Source of the DNA: Diplolepis rosae
Taxonomy: Eukaryota; Arthropoda; Insecta; Hymenoptera; Diplolepididae
Direction of reading: 5' to 3'
Assembly (NCBI GenBank): GCA_030998225.1
Contig: JAPYXD010000696.1
Coordinates: 2,728,001-2,792,000 of the forward strand
Length of the DNA stretch: 64,000 nucleotides
Part shown: positions 32,301 to 43,606 of the stretch, piece after piece
Layout: every line of letters starts with the position of its first letter
Numbering within the stretch: position 1 is the stretch's first letter
Position numbers and translations under genes: made by a program
Notes under the pieces: model-generated
Told to the model about the DNA's origin: nothing
Databases searched by the model: none
Seen by the model: the letters and a program-made list of their open reading frames with translations, nothing else

Positions 32301-32590
32301 ATTGAGAAAAAAGAATTGTTTGCCAAAGAATTACCTGGTGCTTTAAAAGAATTGAGTGCTTTAAACGAATGCACATCACTAGCAATGAAAAAAAGAATTG
32401 TTGCTGCTGGCATTAGTTATACTAAGATTTTGGAAACTTATGAAGAAGAAAAACTTATATAGTAGGTTGGCAAAAATTATTTGACAAGGATGAATCCGGT
32501 ATTGCCAGAGTTACAGTGAACAAAAAAGTCGTACGAAAAATTTACGACTTATTTGAAAAAGATTCAACTCCCGCTATGCAAAATAACTAA
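29355..32590 (+). pseudogene. Mutator-like transposase joined to a DEDD-family exonuclease domain
   Basis: Exon 1 starts at ATG 29355 and has TAA at 29442. It carries GRRIINMKTLGDQMFC and zinc-type CxxC pairs (FCNKC, CRKCKL). An 86-bp GT-AG intron (29845-29930) joins it to GVLNGGIGNTQFNKVL. The catalytic region is FDMGWTTRGTGRTYDSLSG (30644), then KCKKCDLGQSPSDHDC after a frameshift, and SAKAMEPHAAVKL. These match the Mutator-like transposase domain of animal elements. From ~31730 a DnaQ/TREX-like exonuclease follows: LFDLKTGGLSKSADILQIAA (usual Glu replaced by Lys), LTAHNCNFDCPRLL, stop at 32079, then AHNDLDDVVILDKVL. The frame ends, after another shift, at 32590. 30120-30600 is AT-rich and may be an intron. 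Decayed. Confidence 0.75.
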
Positions 32591-33210
32591 CATAAGAAAT
32601 GTAATATTTATATTAAATAATAAGATTGTTAACGAATTATGAAAGTTGAGATTTATCTATGATTGATGTTTTATAACATATTTATTTATACTACGAACTT
32701 CCGAATTTCATATTAAAATAAAAAAAAACAATATTAAACATTGGTTTTTATTATTTATTATTACCACTATAGTTTTATAATATTAATTTATCTAAAACTT
32801 ATAAAAATCAATCATTTTCAGTCAGATTGCGATACTTTGAGTATTTAAAACGATCGCGCCACCTAACCTCTCGTACAGCGTTGCCAGATTTCTGATACCG
32901 TGTGCATAGCGGACGAAAAAACACATTTTCTGGCTATTCCTTTATTTATTAATAATGTTGCAAGTACCCTCAGAGTATTTTCTAAATCAATACGTGTTCT
33001 TCAGATATTTTTTTATTATATACAAAATTTCCGAAGCAATCTTGGCGTCAATCGCTTTGTAATACGTCATTGAGTGTTCTGAAACTGCATTTTCGCATAA
33101 GAACCCATGTTAAAAAGTAAAAAATTAAAACATTTATTTCTCAGCTTCTAGGTACCTTAGCTTCCCAGTACTTTACATGTGTGCTTTTTAGATAAAAACT
33201 AACCTATATA
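32591..33210. other. Non-coding stretch after the transposase gene
   Basis: AT-rich; a GC-richer patch at 32855-32920 could be the transposon end, but no matching inverted repeat was found upstream of 29355. Confidence 0.35.
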
Positions 33211-33759
33211 TGTAAGTAATTCTCTTATTCTATATAGAAGCATCAAAATATCTTGAATCTTTTATTATCACAATTATAACATGCAATTTTGTGAAAAGAA
33301 AGTATGCTTAAAATTCTAAACGCTGAAATAATTAAATTGAAATGTTTAATTAAAATGGATCGTGAATGTTCTTAGTTTTGAATGATTTAATAATTATACA
33401 TATTTTGATTCTAAAAAAATTATTTGAAAGTGAACTAAAAATATGAAATTGAAGATGTATTATTTGAATTTACATGTGGTTTTTACACCAAATTATAAGA
33501 AAAAAATTTTCGATTCCTACATATCTGATTCACCAGAAATAGTAGTTTGAAAAATCAAAAACTACAGCATGCATGAGGTTTAGCCGTAAACAAACCAAAA
33601 GAATTAAATACGTGAATAATTACTTTTTAGGTTTAAATTTGTAAACTGTTGATTCTCTACTGATTTTTCTCAATTATTAATGATTTTATCTTTCAAGCCC
33701 ATTACAAAATCACGATTTTTTTATTTTAATATCGTTTACTATTTTTAACTTAAATAATG

Positions 33760-34140
33760 TTATGTGCCACCGGCGCGCGAACTCGTTTTTTTGCTACAGT
33801 TAACAGTAGCGCAATGTAGTATATTCGGCTACGGAGGAATGAAATGTAAAAATTGAACTGCGCATGCGCCTATAGCCATGCAACGAAGCACAATCTTCTT
33901 CTTATTCTTCTTCTTCTTCGTACAGCGTTAGCACCTTACTGGCAAAGCCTTGTACATTTGAACTGCGCATGCGTCTATTAAAATCCATTACTACTACACA
34001 AGATCGATAAAATCAAAATGGCTGGGACTAGTCGTGACATATCAAGTGTAATGACTAGCGCCGCAAACAACTACAATGCTAGATTAGATTCGAGTGTACG
34101 CATAAAAACTAGTATGCGCACCGAAGTCACATAAAATAGA
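33760..34140. repeat. Dispersed repeat with GCGCATGCGC sites, copy 1
   Basis: Begins TTATGTGCC and ends CACATAAAATAGA. It shares long blocks with 39575-39920, including CTTCTTC runs, CGTACAGCGTTAGCAC and GCAAACAACTACAA. CTGCGCATGCGCC at 33859 and CTGCGCATGCGTC at 33963 resemble NRF-1/Ewg binding sites. Confidence 0.7.
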
Positions 34141-34458
34141 CCGTGAATGAAATATTAAAAATTAAAATAAGTTGTAATTTCATAAAAATATTTTACCATC
34201 ACCAAAGTGAGGTATTTACGCAAGACTCAAATAAACAATAAATAGTTCATTCACGGTTCTCGTAACCTGAGCGCTTTTGCACGCTCAGCAGAGGCAGGTA
34301 AAGGGGTCGGTTCAAGGACCTAAACATATTAGGAAACTCAAAATTAAAACAGCAATCTCCATGCAAGGGGAAAAGATTGTTTATAATGATAAATAAGATT
34401 CTTACAGTATATGTGTATGTGTGTGATCTATAATATAAGGTATATTATATATGCTATG

Positions 34459-34459
<1 letters not shown>

Positions 34460-34500
<41 letters not shown>
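34460..34500. repeat. (AT)n microsatellite, ~20 units
   Basis: Uninterrupted AT dinucleotides. Smaller AT runs lie at 30402-30423. Confidence 0.9.
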
Positions 34501-34502
<2 letters not shown>

Positions 34503-35769
34503 GTAGTTTCATGGGAGATTTACAGTCAAAATTTTTTTTTCGATGAAACATTTTTTTTCCCCTTTTTACTTCGAAAATAATCGACACGTATTTTTTTTTT
34601 CAATGTGATACTTGAAAATTTCGAGATATAATTTTTTTAAGTTTGGCATTCAGGAAAATTTTTTCTTTTCCAACAGCTCACTGTAAAAGCAGTTTTGAAT
34701 ATAAAATTTTAAATTTGGAATTAATTTTTTTCCGATTTTTTTGTTTCTAAATCGCAACGAGCGAGCTCGCACGCTGCAACTACGCTTAAGCTTGATTAGG
34801 CATGCTCGGACTCGAAACACGTGTGTCAGTGAATGCAGTGACCGCTGTTTTAGTTTTCTGTGAATGTTCCTCAAGTGTTCACCTATTTCAAATTAATACA
34901 GAAATGCCAAGCTCTCGATTTAAACATGTCTGCTGCAATCCATTTAATAAATAAAATCATAGTGGAAAAAAGCAAAAAAAACAGACAGACAGAAAATTTC
35001 GTAAAAACCGTTTTTTCTGACTCAGGCGGTCTCAAAACGTAAAGATTTGATGAAAATTTCGGAAGTCAATTTTCACATGAAACCAATACCTTCTCATCCA
35101 TGATGAGAATGTAAAAATGGTGATTTTGTAATGGGCTTAAAAGATAAAAGTATTAATAATTGAGAAAAAGAATTAGAGAATCAACAGTTTACAAATTCAA
35201 ACCTAAAAAGTAATTATTCAAGTATTTAATTATTTTGGTTTGATTACGACTAAACCTCATGCATGCTGTAGTTTTTGATTTTTCAATCAAGTATTTCTGG
35301 TGAATCAGATATGTAGGAAACGAAAATTTTTCCTCATAATTTGGTGTAAAAAACACATGTAAATTCAAATAATACATCTTCAATTTCATATTTTTAGTTC
35401 ACTTTCAAGTAATTTTCTTAGAATCAAAATATGTATAATTATTAAATCATTGAAAACTAAGAACATTCTCGATCCATTTTAATTAAAAATGGCAATTTAA
35501 TTATTTCAGCGTTTAGAATTTTAAGCATACGTTCATTTCACAAAATTGCATGTTATAATTGTGATAATAAAAGATTAAAGATATTTTGATGCTTCTATAT
35601 AGAATAAGAAAATTACTTACAGATATCGGTGAAAATGAAATATCTCAATGTTTGTAAAAACACTTCAAATTCACCTTCACAAAAGATATTGTAGTTTTTC
35701 ACAAACCGTTTTTTTTGTTCTTTAATTTCTCTTCAATCTTTAATTTTTCAAGATCTTCTTGTAACACTA

Positions 35770-35793
35770 ATGATGATGATGATGATGATGATG
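35770..35793. repeat. (ATG)8 trinucleotide repeat
   Basis: Eight ATG repeats create a frame starting with a run of Met. It is not a gene. Confidence 0.9.
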
Positions 35794-35954
35794 GTGAATT
35801 TAATAGTGTTTCCTTCATGTAGTCACCTCCTTTATATTCTAGAGCTTGTTGATAGAAATATGATCCACTTTGATAAGTCCAGCTTCAGAAGAAGAACTTT
35901 CAGGAGTATATGCTCTTGTGACATCGAAAATAAGTTTTCTGGTCATATATTTAA

Positions 35955-37094
35955 TTATTTTATCATGTATCGCCATGGAAACGTGATTTTTTTCTTAGGA
36001 AGAAGCACTCTCTTGTCATCATACCAACTTAAGCCAATTTTATTTGGTTTTATTGTATGCATTTCATGCTTTTTACTTCGAATCGGAAATAGAGTCTTGA
36101 CGAGGTTTTTTTTTTAAAAGAGATTAGAGACTGCTTGTAATGTTTAAATGTTATTTCTTTCAAAGTTGCCCCCACTTAACACCTTTAGCCTTTCGTTTTT
36201 CTTCTCGATCACACTTTAAGTGCATATAATTTGATCCCAATCCAATAAATGCTAACATAATTTTCCAATCCTTCTCATCTTTTATTAAACCTAAAATTTT
36301 TTTATTTGCAAGAGGAATATCATAAACATTATTTGGAGGATAATGAGACATATCGTATTTATGAATATCTCTTCGAATGTAAGCAAATAAATGGGGGGGG
36401 GGGGGGGGGTGAAATTATATATTAGCCCGTCTGTATCTGTATAAAGTAATTTTGCATTATTTCCAAATTATGTTTCATGTAATTATAATGAAAATCATAA
36501 ATCATTATTTTTGATATATCGAGAATGATGAAACTTGTTTAAATTAGTTTTTTAAATGTTCTTTTAATCGATTAAGCTCTACTAAAACCATATTCAAAGC
36601 CATATTCAAAATCCACTTTAAGTATAAAACCTACGGATGGATTATCAGGAATATTCAAAAAATCAATCAATCAATCATTTAAAAATCTTCCACCCATTCA
36701 AAATCCCCGCACTTTCGATGAACAATAACATTTCAGGATCTGTTAACGATTCGAGTTCTATTTTAGTGGATTTTAACATTGCATCAAAAGCAAGTCCAGG
36801 TGGATCTAAATTATATGTTTTTAAACATTGGCGTCTAAAATTTTCAAAAATATCAGATAAAAGTGTAGGACATCAGTTGTGAAGTAAAGATCTGAATATT
36901 CACCTACAGTTTTCAAGTTAAAATTTTTTCCAAACTCTACAAGCATGCTGATAATCTTCATTAAAAATACTTGAAATATTTACTTTACAGAAAAATTCCT
37001 CTTTTGGAGGTAATTGATTTTCTTCTAATTTTTCCAAATTATCAATATAACTGTATGGAAAGACTCCTTTTCTAATCAATAAATTAAAGTTCAT
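35955..37094 (-). pseudogene. Polinton-type DNA polymerase B, palm to C-terminus (right arm)
   Basis: Minus strand from 37094: NFNLLIRKGVFPYSYIDNLE, QLPPKEEFFCKVN and DYQHACRVWKKF. After a frame change, [20 protein letters not shown] and [20 protein letters not shown] (36882-36637) give the conserved palm. A gap follows, with no Asp-Thr-Asp motif seen. Then [20 protein letters not shown] (36370) to KAKGVKWG, and SKKHEMHTIKPNKIGLSWYD ending at TAA 35955. The order and spacing match protein-primed PolB of Polintons. The N-terminal exonuclease region is missing and several frameshifts are present. Confidence 0.75.
36393..36409. repeat. Poly-G run (17)
   Basis: Longest G run in the window; pairs with poly-C at 28834-28846. 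Confidence 0.9.
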
Positions 37095-37888
37095 TATTAT
37101 TTACACAGTGTCTTTTTGTTATTGTTCTTTTATCATCATTGAGGGATAATGCTATTATTTCAAGACGACAACATTCTTTTGATATCTTAATTAATTACTT
37201 ACCCTTCAAGGAATCTTCGATTCCAGAAGCGGTCTCTGAGAAATATTTGTTCTAAAACAATTTTTATCATTATTCACATGGCGACAGTAGTGTGTCTAGA
37301 AGGTAATTCTACGTGTCATCAAAGGGAACCACCGACACACACGTCTAAATTAATCGGAAAAAATGTTATCAAATTTATTACATTAAACGAGAGCGTTCAA
37401 ATTAACCATATGCCTTTATTTTTCTGAGAAATATTTTTTAACATTTATTCTTCACATTCCATACGTACAGAGGTTAAACCAAAAATTTTTTATTAAATTT
37501 ATTACTTTAAACATCCTGCAAGCGTTTAACCAAGCAAGTCACAAACATATACGTTTTTGTTTTTCTAAGAATTATTTTTTTACCATTTATCTTTAAATAT
37601 TTTTTAACATAAAAGCCTTAAAAATACAACCAACACATTATTTTGAGGTCATATTTTCAAGATCCACCTAAAATCTTTGAAATAAACGTTTCCGGAAAGA
37701 GATGACTCCCCCCCCCTCCTTTATTCATTCATAAACAATTTATCAAGGGTATAGTGTGACGTCATATGCTTCGAACTTCTTCTTGAAACTTCCAGACATA
37801 GCTTGGGACAGAACCAATCGAAGCTTCTTGATGTCGGTAAATGTCGGTTACAGGAATTTGTATCTAGAGCCGGCACTGTATAACTACT

Positions 37889-39053
37889 TCAGGACTGATC
37901 ATAAGGCGTTGACATTCCTGAAAACATGTAAACTGCTAAGAGGAAGACTAACCAGATACTTTAAGTCGTTTACCAGAACAAGGAGAGGTGGCAAAAATGG
38001 CCCACAGCGATAGGAAAATTATTTTATACGCTCTGGCAAAAAGGCCATCATCGAACCTGCGAAATTGGCTACAGAATTTTGCCCAAGAGCAAAAAGTAGA
38101 CCCTATTTGGCGACAGAAAATCAAAGATGTGGAAAGAAAGAAAACTAGAAAATATGAAATACATGATAATTTATTATATTTTGTGAATGGGAAAAATAAG
38201 CGGTTAAGTTTAACTAAAGGCATCATTTGTGACGTAATCGATGAATGTCATGAAATGTATGCCCACATTGGGCCCTTAAAGGTCATTAAAATGTTAAATG
38301 ATTTCTTCTATTACCCGAAAATGGCCAAAATAGTCAGGCGAAGTTTGGCTAATTGTGATTCTTGCGAGAGAAATAAGGTCACAAATCAAACTTGTTTCTC
38401 TGAAATGAAGAATTATTTGCCAGAAAGGCCAAATAAAATTTCATCTATAGATTTGTATGGGCCATTTTCTGCATCAAAAGGTGGCTTCAAATATATTTTA
38501 TCCGCCATTGATGCATTCTCAAAACATGTAGTAATATATCCTTTGAGACGAGCAAATACCAAAGCTGTCATCAATAAATTATCCAAGGACCATTTCCCGA
38601 ATTATGGGAAGCCCTCAAAAATAATCACCGACCATGGGACGCAATTTACTTCTCCCATTTGGTCAGAATTTCTAAAAGAAAAAGGTATTCAACCTGTTTT
38701 TTCTTCGAAAAGGCATCCCCAGAGTAATATTTTTGAAAGAATCTATAGGAAGTTATCCAGATTTTTCAGATCTCTCATTGGAGAAAATCACGGATCATGG
38801 TGGAGCTGGATCAACATTATTGAAAGCTGCATGAATGAGACCTATCATGAAACCACTCGATTCACTCCAAAAGAATTATATCTTAATGAAAAGCCCAAAC
38901 GAGCTTGAGAAAATTGGTTGAATTTTCCCCAAAATAGCTCAAAAATCAGCTATGAGAGAAAATTGGAAATGGCTAAGGACAATATTTCAAGAAAAGGAAA
39001 AAACACAGCTCCAAAATTTAATGACGCTCACCGTCTTCGCATAAACCATAAGG
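37889..39053 (+). pseudogene. Gypsy-A RNase H end and integrase
   Basis: FRTDHKALTFLKTCKLL finishes RNase H. From 37988, 306 clean codons encode integrase: zinc domain ECHEMYAHIG and CDSCERNK; catalytic core ISSIDLYGPF (Asp), IITDHGTQFTSP (Asp) and RHPQSNIFERIYRKL (Glu). A single TGA at 38906 interrupts a frame that otherwise runs on to LRINHK at 39045. There the fold-back element is inserted. The integrase C-terminal block lies beyond it at 42599. Confidence 0.9.
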
Positions 39054-39574
39054 AAGGGGTTGGGCAACAGATTATTTTGTCAAATTTTCAGATCATTATC
39101 TGCCATTTTAAATGAGTAATGGCGGATTTTACCATTTTCGTTTTTCTCTTTTTTTAGCTAAACTAATCATAGGAAAATTTTGAAAATAATCAGCGTTGTT
39201 TTTCCAATAGAAGACACATTAGTAAATTTTTGCAGATTTTTTGGTGCATAATTCGCGATGCAAAAAATTGTGAAAATTTTTGCACGCAATTTTGTTCATG
39301 TTTAAATTGCGCGACCACTCTTTTGAATTATTCTATTCATTAGTTACCTATCGATGATTGCAACAGAATTTTTGCAGATTTTTGCAAGGTGTGGACGGGG
39401 GTAAAAAAAATAAAAACCATCAAAATACGCATTCTTCCAACATCTTACTATTAAAGCACATTTTATAATAACAGTAGAAATGGTTGACTGTCGTTATTTG
39501 CAAGCCGAAATTGTGCTGCTGAAAATATCTTTTCGTATTCTTGAATAATTTTCCAATATACAGGTTAAATTAAT

Positions 39575-39920
39575 TTATGTGCCTCAGCCGCGGAAACTCG
39601 TTTTTCCGTTACAGCTGAGAGTAAAGCAATGTTGTATATTCCGTTACAGAGGAATACAATGTAGAAATTGAACTGCGCATGCGCATTATAGTCTTACAGC
39701 GGAACGCAATCTATTTCTTATTCTTCTTCTTCTCACTTCTTCTTCGTACAGCGTTAGCACTGACTACTACACAAGACCGATAAAATCAAAAATGCCGGGA
39801 CTAGTCGCCAATTTGCGCCCGCTTCGTACAACTAGCGCAGCAAACAACTACAATAAGTACTAGATTAGATTCCAATGTACGCATAAAAACTCGTATCCGC
39901 AACACAGTCACATAAAATAG
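39575..39920. repeat. Dispersed repeat with a GCGCATGCGC site, copy 2
   Basis: Second copy of the family at 33760, with CTGCGCATGCGCA at 39673. It lies in the centre of the fold-back element. Confidence 0.7.
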
Positions 39921-39922
39921 AA

Positions 39923-40114
39923 TATGTGCCAATGCACACAATTCGGGACATTGCGAGACTCGCGACAATGCTCGCAGGACTGATCGTGCCTCGGATTCGT
40001 CTCGGCTTTGCCTCGACTATGCCTCACCTACGCCTCGACTACGCCTTGGCTTCGATCTCCTGCGAACATTTTCGCTCGTCACGCAATCACCCTCATTGTG
40101 TGCCTAGGCACATA
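39923..40114. repeat. GC-rich palindromic insert
   Basis: TATGTGCCAATGCACACAAT at 39923 is inverted at 40095-40114 (ATTGTGTGCCTAGGCACATA). The inside has GCCTCGACTACGCC-type repeats, much more GC-rich than the surroundings. Confidence 0.55.
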
Positions 40115-41106
40115 ATATACTATTCTCTTTGTTAAAAATAACACTCATTTTACCATACATGACATCGAAAATACCCTCAAATCGTCCTACATTTACTTTA
40201 CTTTTTGAAATTTTAATGAGCACAAATAATAAGAAAAACTCGTAAATTAGATAAATAATTAACTTGGATTTCTGGATAACAAAAAATTCTTAGCAGTTAT
40301 TTTGCATTGCAATACTTACATTTTCGTTACATTTTTTTATAAAGTTTTGCCCGTTAAAAAATTTAGTCCGTTTTAAATAAAAGAGGTATACAAAATGTAA
40401 AATTGGTTTTCCTACAAAAATATATTTTTCTACCATCGAGTTTTTACAAATATAGACGGTTGATTGTACTTTCATAGCACTTCATACTCCATAAGTGGCT
40501 GAACATTTGCCAAGCATAAAATTTTTTTTCACTTATAAATTAGTCATCATCGTTGTACTCGTTTATAACTGTACGTTTGTAGGAAAACCAGTTTTACTTT
40601 TTGTATACCACATTTATATAAAACGGAAACTTTTTGAACAGACTAAATTTTCAACTTATATTCGAAAAATATTCAAGAATATAGATAGATAGTTTTCGCA
40701 ATACTCTTTCGACTTGCGAATAACGACAATCAACCATTTTTTTACAATGCATGTAAAAAATTTCGATTTTTCGCAACAAAAAAAATTCGCAAAATATTTT
40801 GCAAAATTTTTGCAAAAATTTCAGCAGTAAACCGTGTTAGAGATTGATTACCAAATAAAATTGTATTTTTTATTTGTCTACTGTTATTATTAAATGTTCT
40901 TTAACAGTAAGATGTTGGAAAATGCGTATTTTGACGGTTTTTATTCTTTTTTACCCCCGTCCACACCTTGCAAAAATTTGCGAAAATTCTGTTTCAATCA
41001 TCGATAGGTAACTTATCAATAGAATAATTCAAAAAAGTGGTCGCGCAATTCAAACATGAACAAAATTGCGTACAAAAATGTTCACAATTTTTTGTATCGC
41101 GAATTA

Positions 41107-42393
41107 CACTACCGTCGGAAACTGTGCGCACGGTGCTTGTCACCGCTATTAAAAATCACTGCTGACTTTGAACCACGATACCTCGGTGAAAAAAAGAGAT
41201 AGGAAATTTAAAAAAAAACAGTTGGCGAGCTTATGAAATTCCACGTCTAGTGTTGCTCAACAAATATTTTTTTGACCTTCTGAAAATAATACAGCACGTG
41301 AGGAGTTAAAAAAAATATTCAAGATTTTCTCAAATTCTCTACCTCAACTTCAACTTTTTGCATGACCTAGGGAATTTTTTTTCAAAATCTGAAAATTTTA
41401 CGACATAAATTCTAAAATCTTATCTTTAATGTAAGCCAAGAAAACTTGAAAAATATTTATGGGTACCCGAGATACGATTACAAATGTTCCATCGTATCTG
41501 AGTTGAATTTTAATCGACGATCACCTATCTCGGCCGGTTTGTTGCTCGCCTCCTTCGTTGAGGCAGGACCAAATAGGCCACGCACAAAGGTGGCGCTTGA
41601 GTGTAGCTCTTTTATATGTATTTTTGATTCTGTTCGTTTGTAATTTTTATTTCTAATTATTCTAAATTTTAAAAAATATTTATTGTTATTTGTGATTATT
41701 GAAAATTATTTCAATCCAATATTATCCCTATATTAACGACTAGAACAAGGATATGTAAACATTTTTTATTTCTTAAAATTCTTATAAACTAGAACATTAA
41801 TAAAAATTTTAATAGTCATTGTAAATATCAACTATGAATGAAAGGAAAGGAAATAAAGGAAACACGTTCTTGGATCAAAGAACATGTAAGAGAGCTTCAC
41901 TTAAGCGCCACCTTTGTGCGTGGCCTATCCGGTCCTGCCTCAACGAAGGAGGCGAGCAACAATCCGGCCGAGATCCGTGATCGTCGATTAAAATTCAACT
42001 CAGATACGATTGAACATTTTTAATCGTATCTCGGGCACCCATGAATATTTTTCAAGTTTTCTTGGCTTAAATTAAAGATAAGTTTTTAGACTTTATGTCT
42101 TAAAATTTTCAGATGTTGGAAAAAATTTTCCTAGGTCATGCAAAAAGTTGAAGTTGAGGTAGAGAATTTGAAAAAATCTTGAATTTTTTTTTAACTCCTC
42201 ACGTGCTGTATTATTTTCAAAAAGTCAAAACAATATTTATTGAGCAACACTAGACGTGGAATTTCATAAGCTCGCCAACTGTTTTTTTTTAAATTTCCTA
42301 TCTCTTTTTTTCACCGAGGTATCGTGGTTCAAAGTCAGCAGTGATTTTTAATAGCGGTGACAAGCACCGTGCGCACAATTTCCGACGGTAGTG
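41107..42393. mobile_element. TA-flanked MITE with ~500-bp inverted arms
   Basis: Ends CACTACCGTCGGAAA and inverse, flanked by TA at 41105-41106 and 42394-42395. The other arm of the host fold-back keeps the empty site GCATAATTCGC with one TA at 39249-39250. Arms 41107-41612 and 41900-42393 pair. A TA target suits Tc1/mariner. No transposase inside. Confidence 0.8.
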
Positions 42394-42598
42394 TATGCAT
42401 CCAAAATCTGCAAAAATTTACTCATGTGTCTTCTATTGGAAAAAACAACCCTGATTTTTTTCAAAATTTTCGTATGATTACTTTAGCTAAAAAAAGAAAA
42501 AATCGAAAATGGTAAAATCTGCCATTACTCATTTAAAATGGCAGATAATGATCTGAAAATTTGACTGAATAATCTCTTGCCCAACCCCTTCCACAAGG

Positions 42599-42827
42599 TT
42601 AATGCGAAATTTGATTTGATTCAAGGCCGATTTCACATGAAAACCCGGCTATGCCCTTTCTGCAAATTTATAAGGGACCATGTGAAATTAAGAAACAGGT
42701 TAGACCTGCCACCTACATTTTGTGGAACCCCGAATCCAAGGAGGAAAAAGGTATGTTCCACACTCAAGATTTAAAAATATTTACATTTTGTAAATATAGC
42801 TTAAGAATAGCCTACAATTGCAGATAA
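42599..42827 (+). pseudogene. Gypsy-A integrase C-terminal block
   Basis: PFLQIYKGPCEIKKQVRPAT and NPESKEEKGMFHTQDLKIF give the GPY/F-type C-terminal domain, ending at TAA 42825. It is one frame off the text before the insertion, so a small indel also occurred. Confidence 0.8.
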
Positions 42828-43606
42828 TTAAATGCATAAGCCTAAGGTATTTAGAACTTAGTTAAAACTCAGAGTAATTGCAATTAGGATTAAAACATAT
42901 ACTGAAAACTTAAATTTTCACAAGTTGTTTGCTTAGCCAATAGATTAGGGACATTTTGAAACTTAATGCAGTTTGTTTAATGAGAAGGAAAAAGAATTAT
43001 GAAAATCACGAAAATAAAATAAAAATATTAAGTTCAACCAAAAATGACTGTGTCATTTATGGTTTATAACGGGTGACCTCCGCTGAAACGTCAGAAATAA
43101 AAAGCATTTAACAAAGCGGACCCGAGGATTCGGGATTACCCTCGATGTCACCGGCGTTACTAAGGCGGCTAAAATAATGAGCGCCTGGCGTCTCTCGACG
43201 CCATATTTATAAAAGCAACGACCCTGAAAATAAAAGCTTAGCATGCTGAAAAAAGGCGAAGCCAAGCAGGGTTTCCGGCTAGAGTGATTATGGATTCGGG
43301 AGTCCGGATCAGGCAAGGTTTTAGGTTAGGAAAGGAATCTTAAACTAAACATAGAAGCTCTTGTGCAAATAAAATAATAAAATAAATTAAGTAAATAAGA
43401 ACTAAGCTACAATTTATTTAGTTATCGGGCAAGGCCCAGGCTCGATACAAATTCAAAAGAGCTGACAACAAAAATTATCAAAATATCGTGGCCAACATGG
43501 CTCGTGGTACAAGAAAAGAGGCAGAGCTCTAAGAGAGCCTGAGAGCCATGGTTAAGAAAAGAATAAGAATTTTAATACAGCCCGGAATAGAGTCTCACAG
43601 ACTTAC
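42828..43606. other. Downstream of Gypsy-A: candidate 3' LTR/promoter region
   Basis: After AT-rich DNA, a GC-richer block starts near 43049 (TGTCATTTATGG). It has a TATA-like TTTATAAAAG at 43206-43215 and AATAAA words at 43367-43390, an order seen in LTRs. No second copy exists in the window, so this is tentative. Confidence 0.35.

Larger units (their letters stand above)
33211..35630. repeat. Inverted repeat, ~515-bp arms with 1.4-kb spacer
   Basis: Arms at 33211-33720 and 35112-35630 are inverse copies (for example TGTAAGTAATTCTCTTATTC and GAATAAGAAAATTACTTACA). The spacer holds a dispersed 380-bp repeat (33760-34140), an AT microsatellite and unassigned DNA. The 60-74 codon frames here are not supported. 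Confidence 0.75.
28439..37888. mobile_element. 9.45-kb inverted-repeat element with Polinton polymerase remnants, in Gypsy-A RNase H
   Basis: The ends are AGTAGTTATACAGGGC on the left and AGTAGTTATACAGTGC on the right (minus strand). Similar arms extend about 750 bp on the left (28439-29193) and 1.8 kb on the right (36057-37888); the left arm has lost an internal ~1 kb. TCAAG (28434-28438) and TCAGG (37889-37893) are a possible 5-bp duplication with one difference. RNase H text continues directly on both sides (KIIIK, then RTDHKALTFL). AG...CT termini, long arms and a protein-primed-type DNA polymerase suggest a Polinton/Maverick derivative, but 9.45 kb is short and capsid, ATPase and integrase genes are absent. 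Confidence 0.65.
39054..42590. mobile_element. 3.5-kb fold-back DNA element near the Gypsy-A integrase C-terminus
   Basis: The ends AAGGGGTTGGGCAA and TTGCCCAACCCCTT are perfect inverses. CCATAAGG (39046-39053) and CCACAAGG (42591-42598) form an 8-bp duplication with one difference. Arms of ~500 bp (39054-39570 and, interrupted by a MITE, 42590-40690) pair along their length. No coding frame was found. An 8-bp target duplication suits hAT or P-type transposases. Confidence 0.8.
7746..42827 (+). mobile_element. Gypsy-A: old Gypsy (Metaviridae-type) retrotransposon containing five nested insertions
   Basis: Coding blocks in gag-PR-RT-RH-IN order lie on the plus strand at 7746-8269, 9978-10562, 10563-11384, 23383-23530, 27711-28438, 37889-39053 and 42599-42827. 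At each gap the protein sequence resumes where it stopped, and most gaps are bounded by short target duplications. Without the inserts the element body would be about 4.5 kb. Numerous stops and frameshifts show it is long inactive. Neither LTR is convincingly identified. Confidence 0.8.

Noticed and set aside
35770..36117. 115-codon frame starting with nine Met
   Set aside because: Created by an (ATG)n repeat; the opposite strand carries polymerase and flanking remnants, and the frame has no protein-like pattern.
28439..37888. Complete Polinton
   Set aside because: Only polymerase fragments are present; no capsid, ATPase, protease or integrase of Polinton type was seen and the element is too short.
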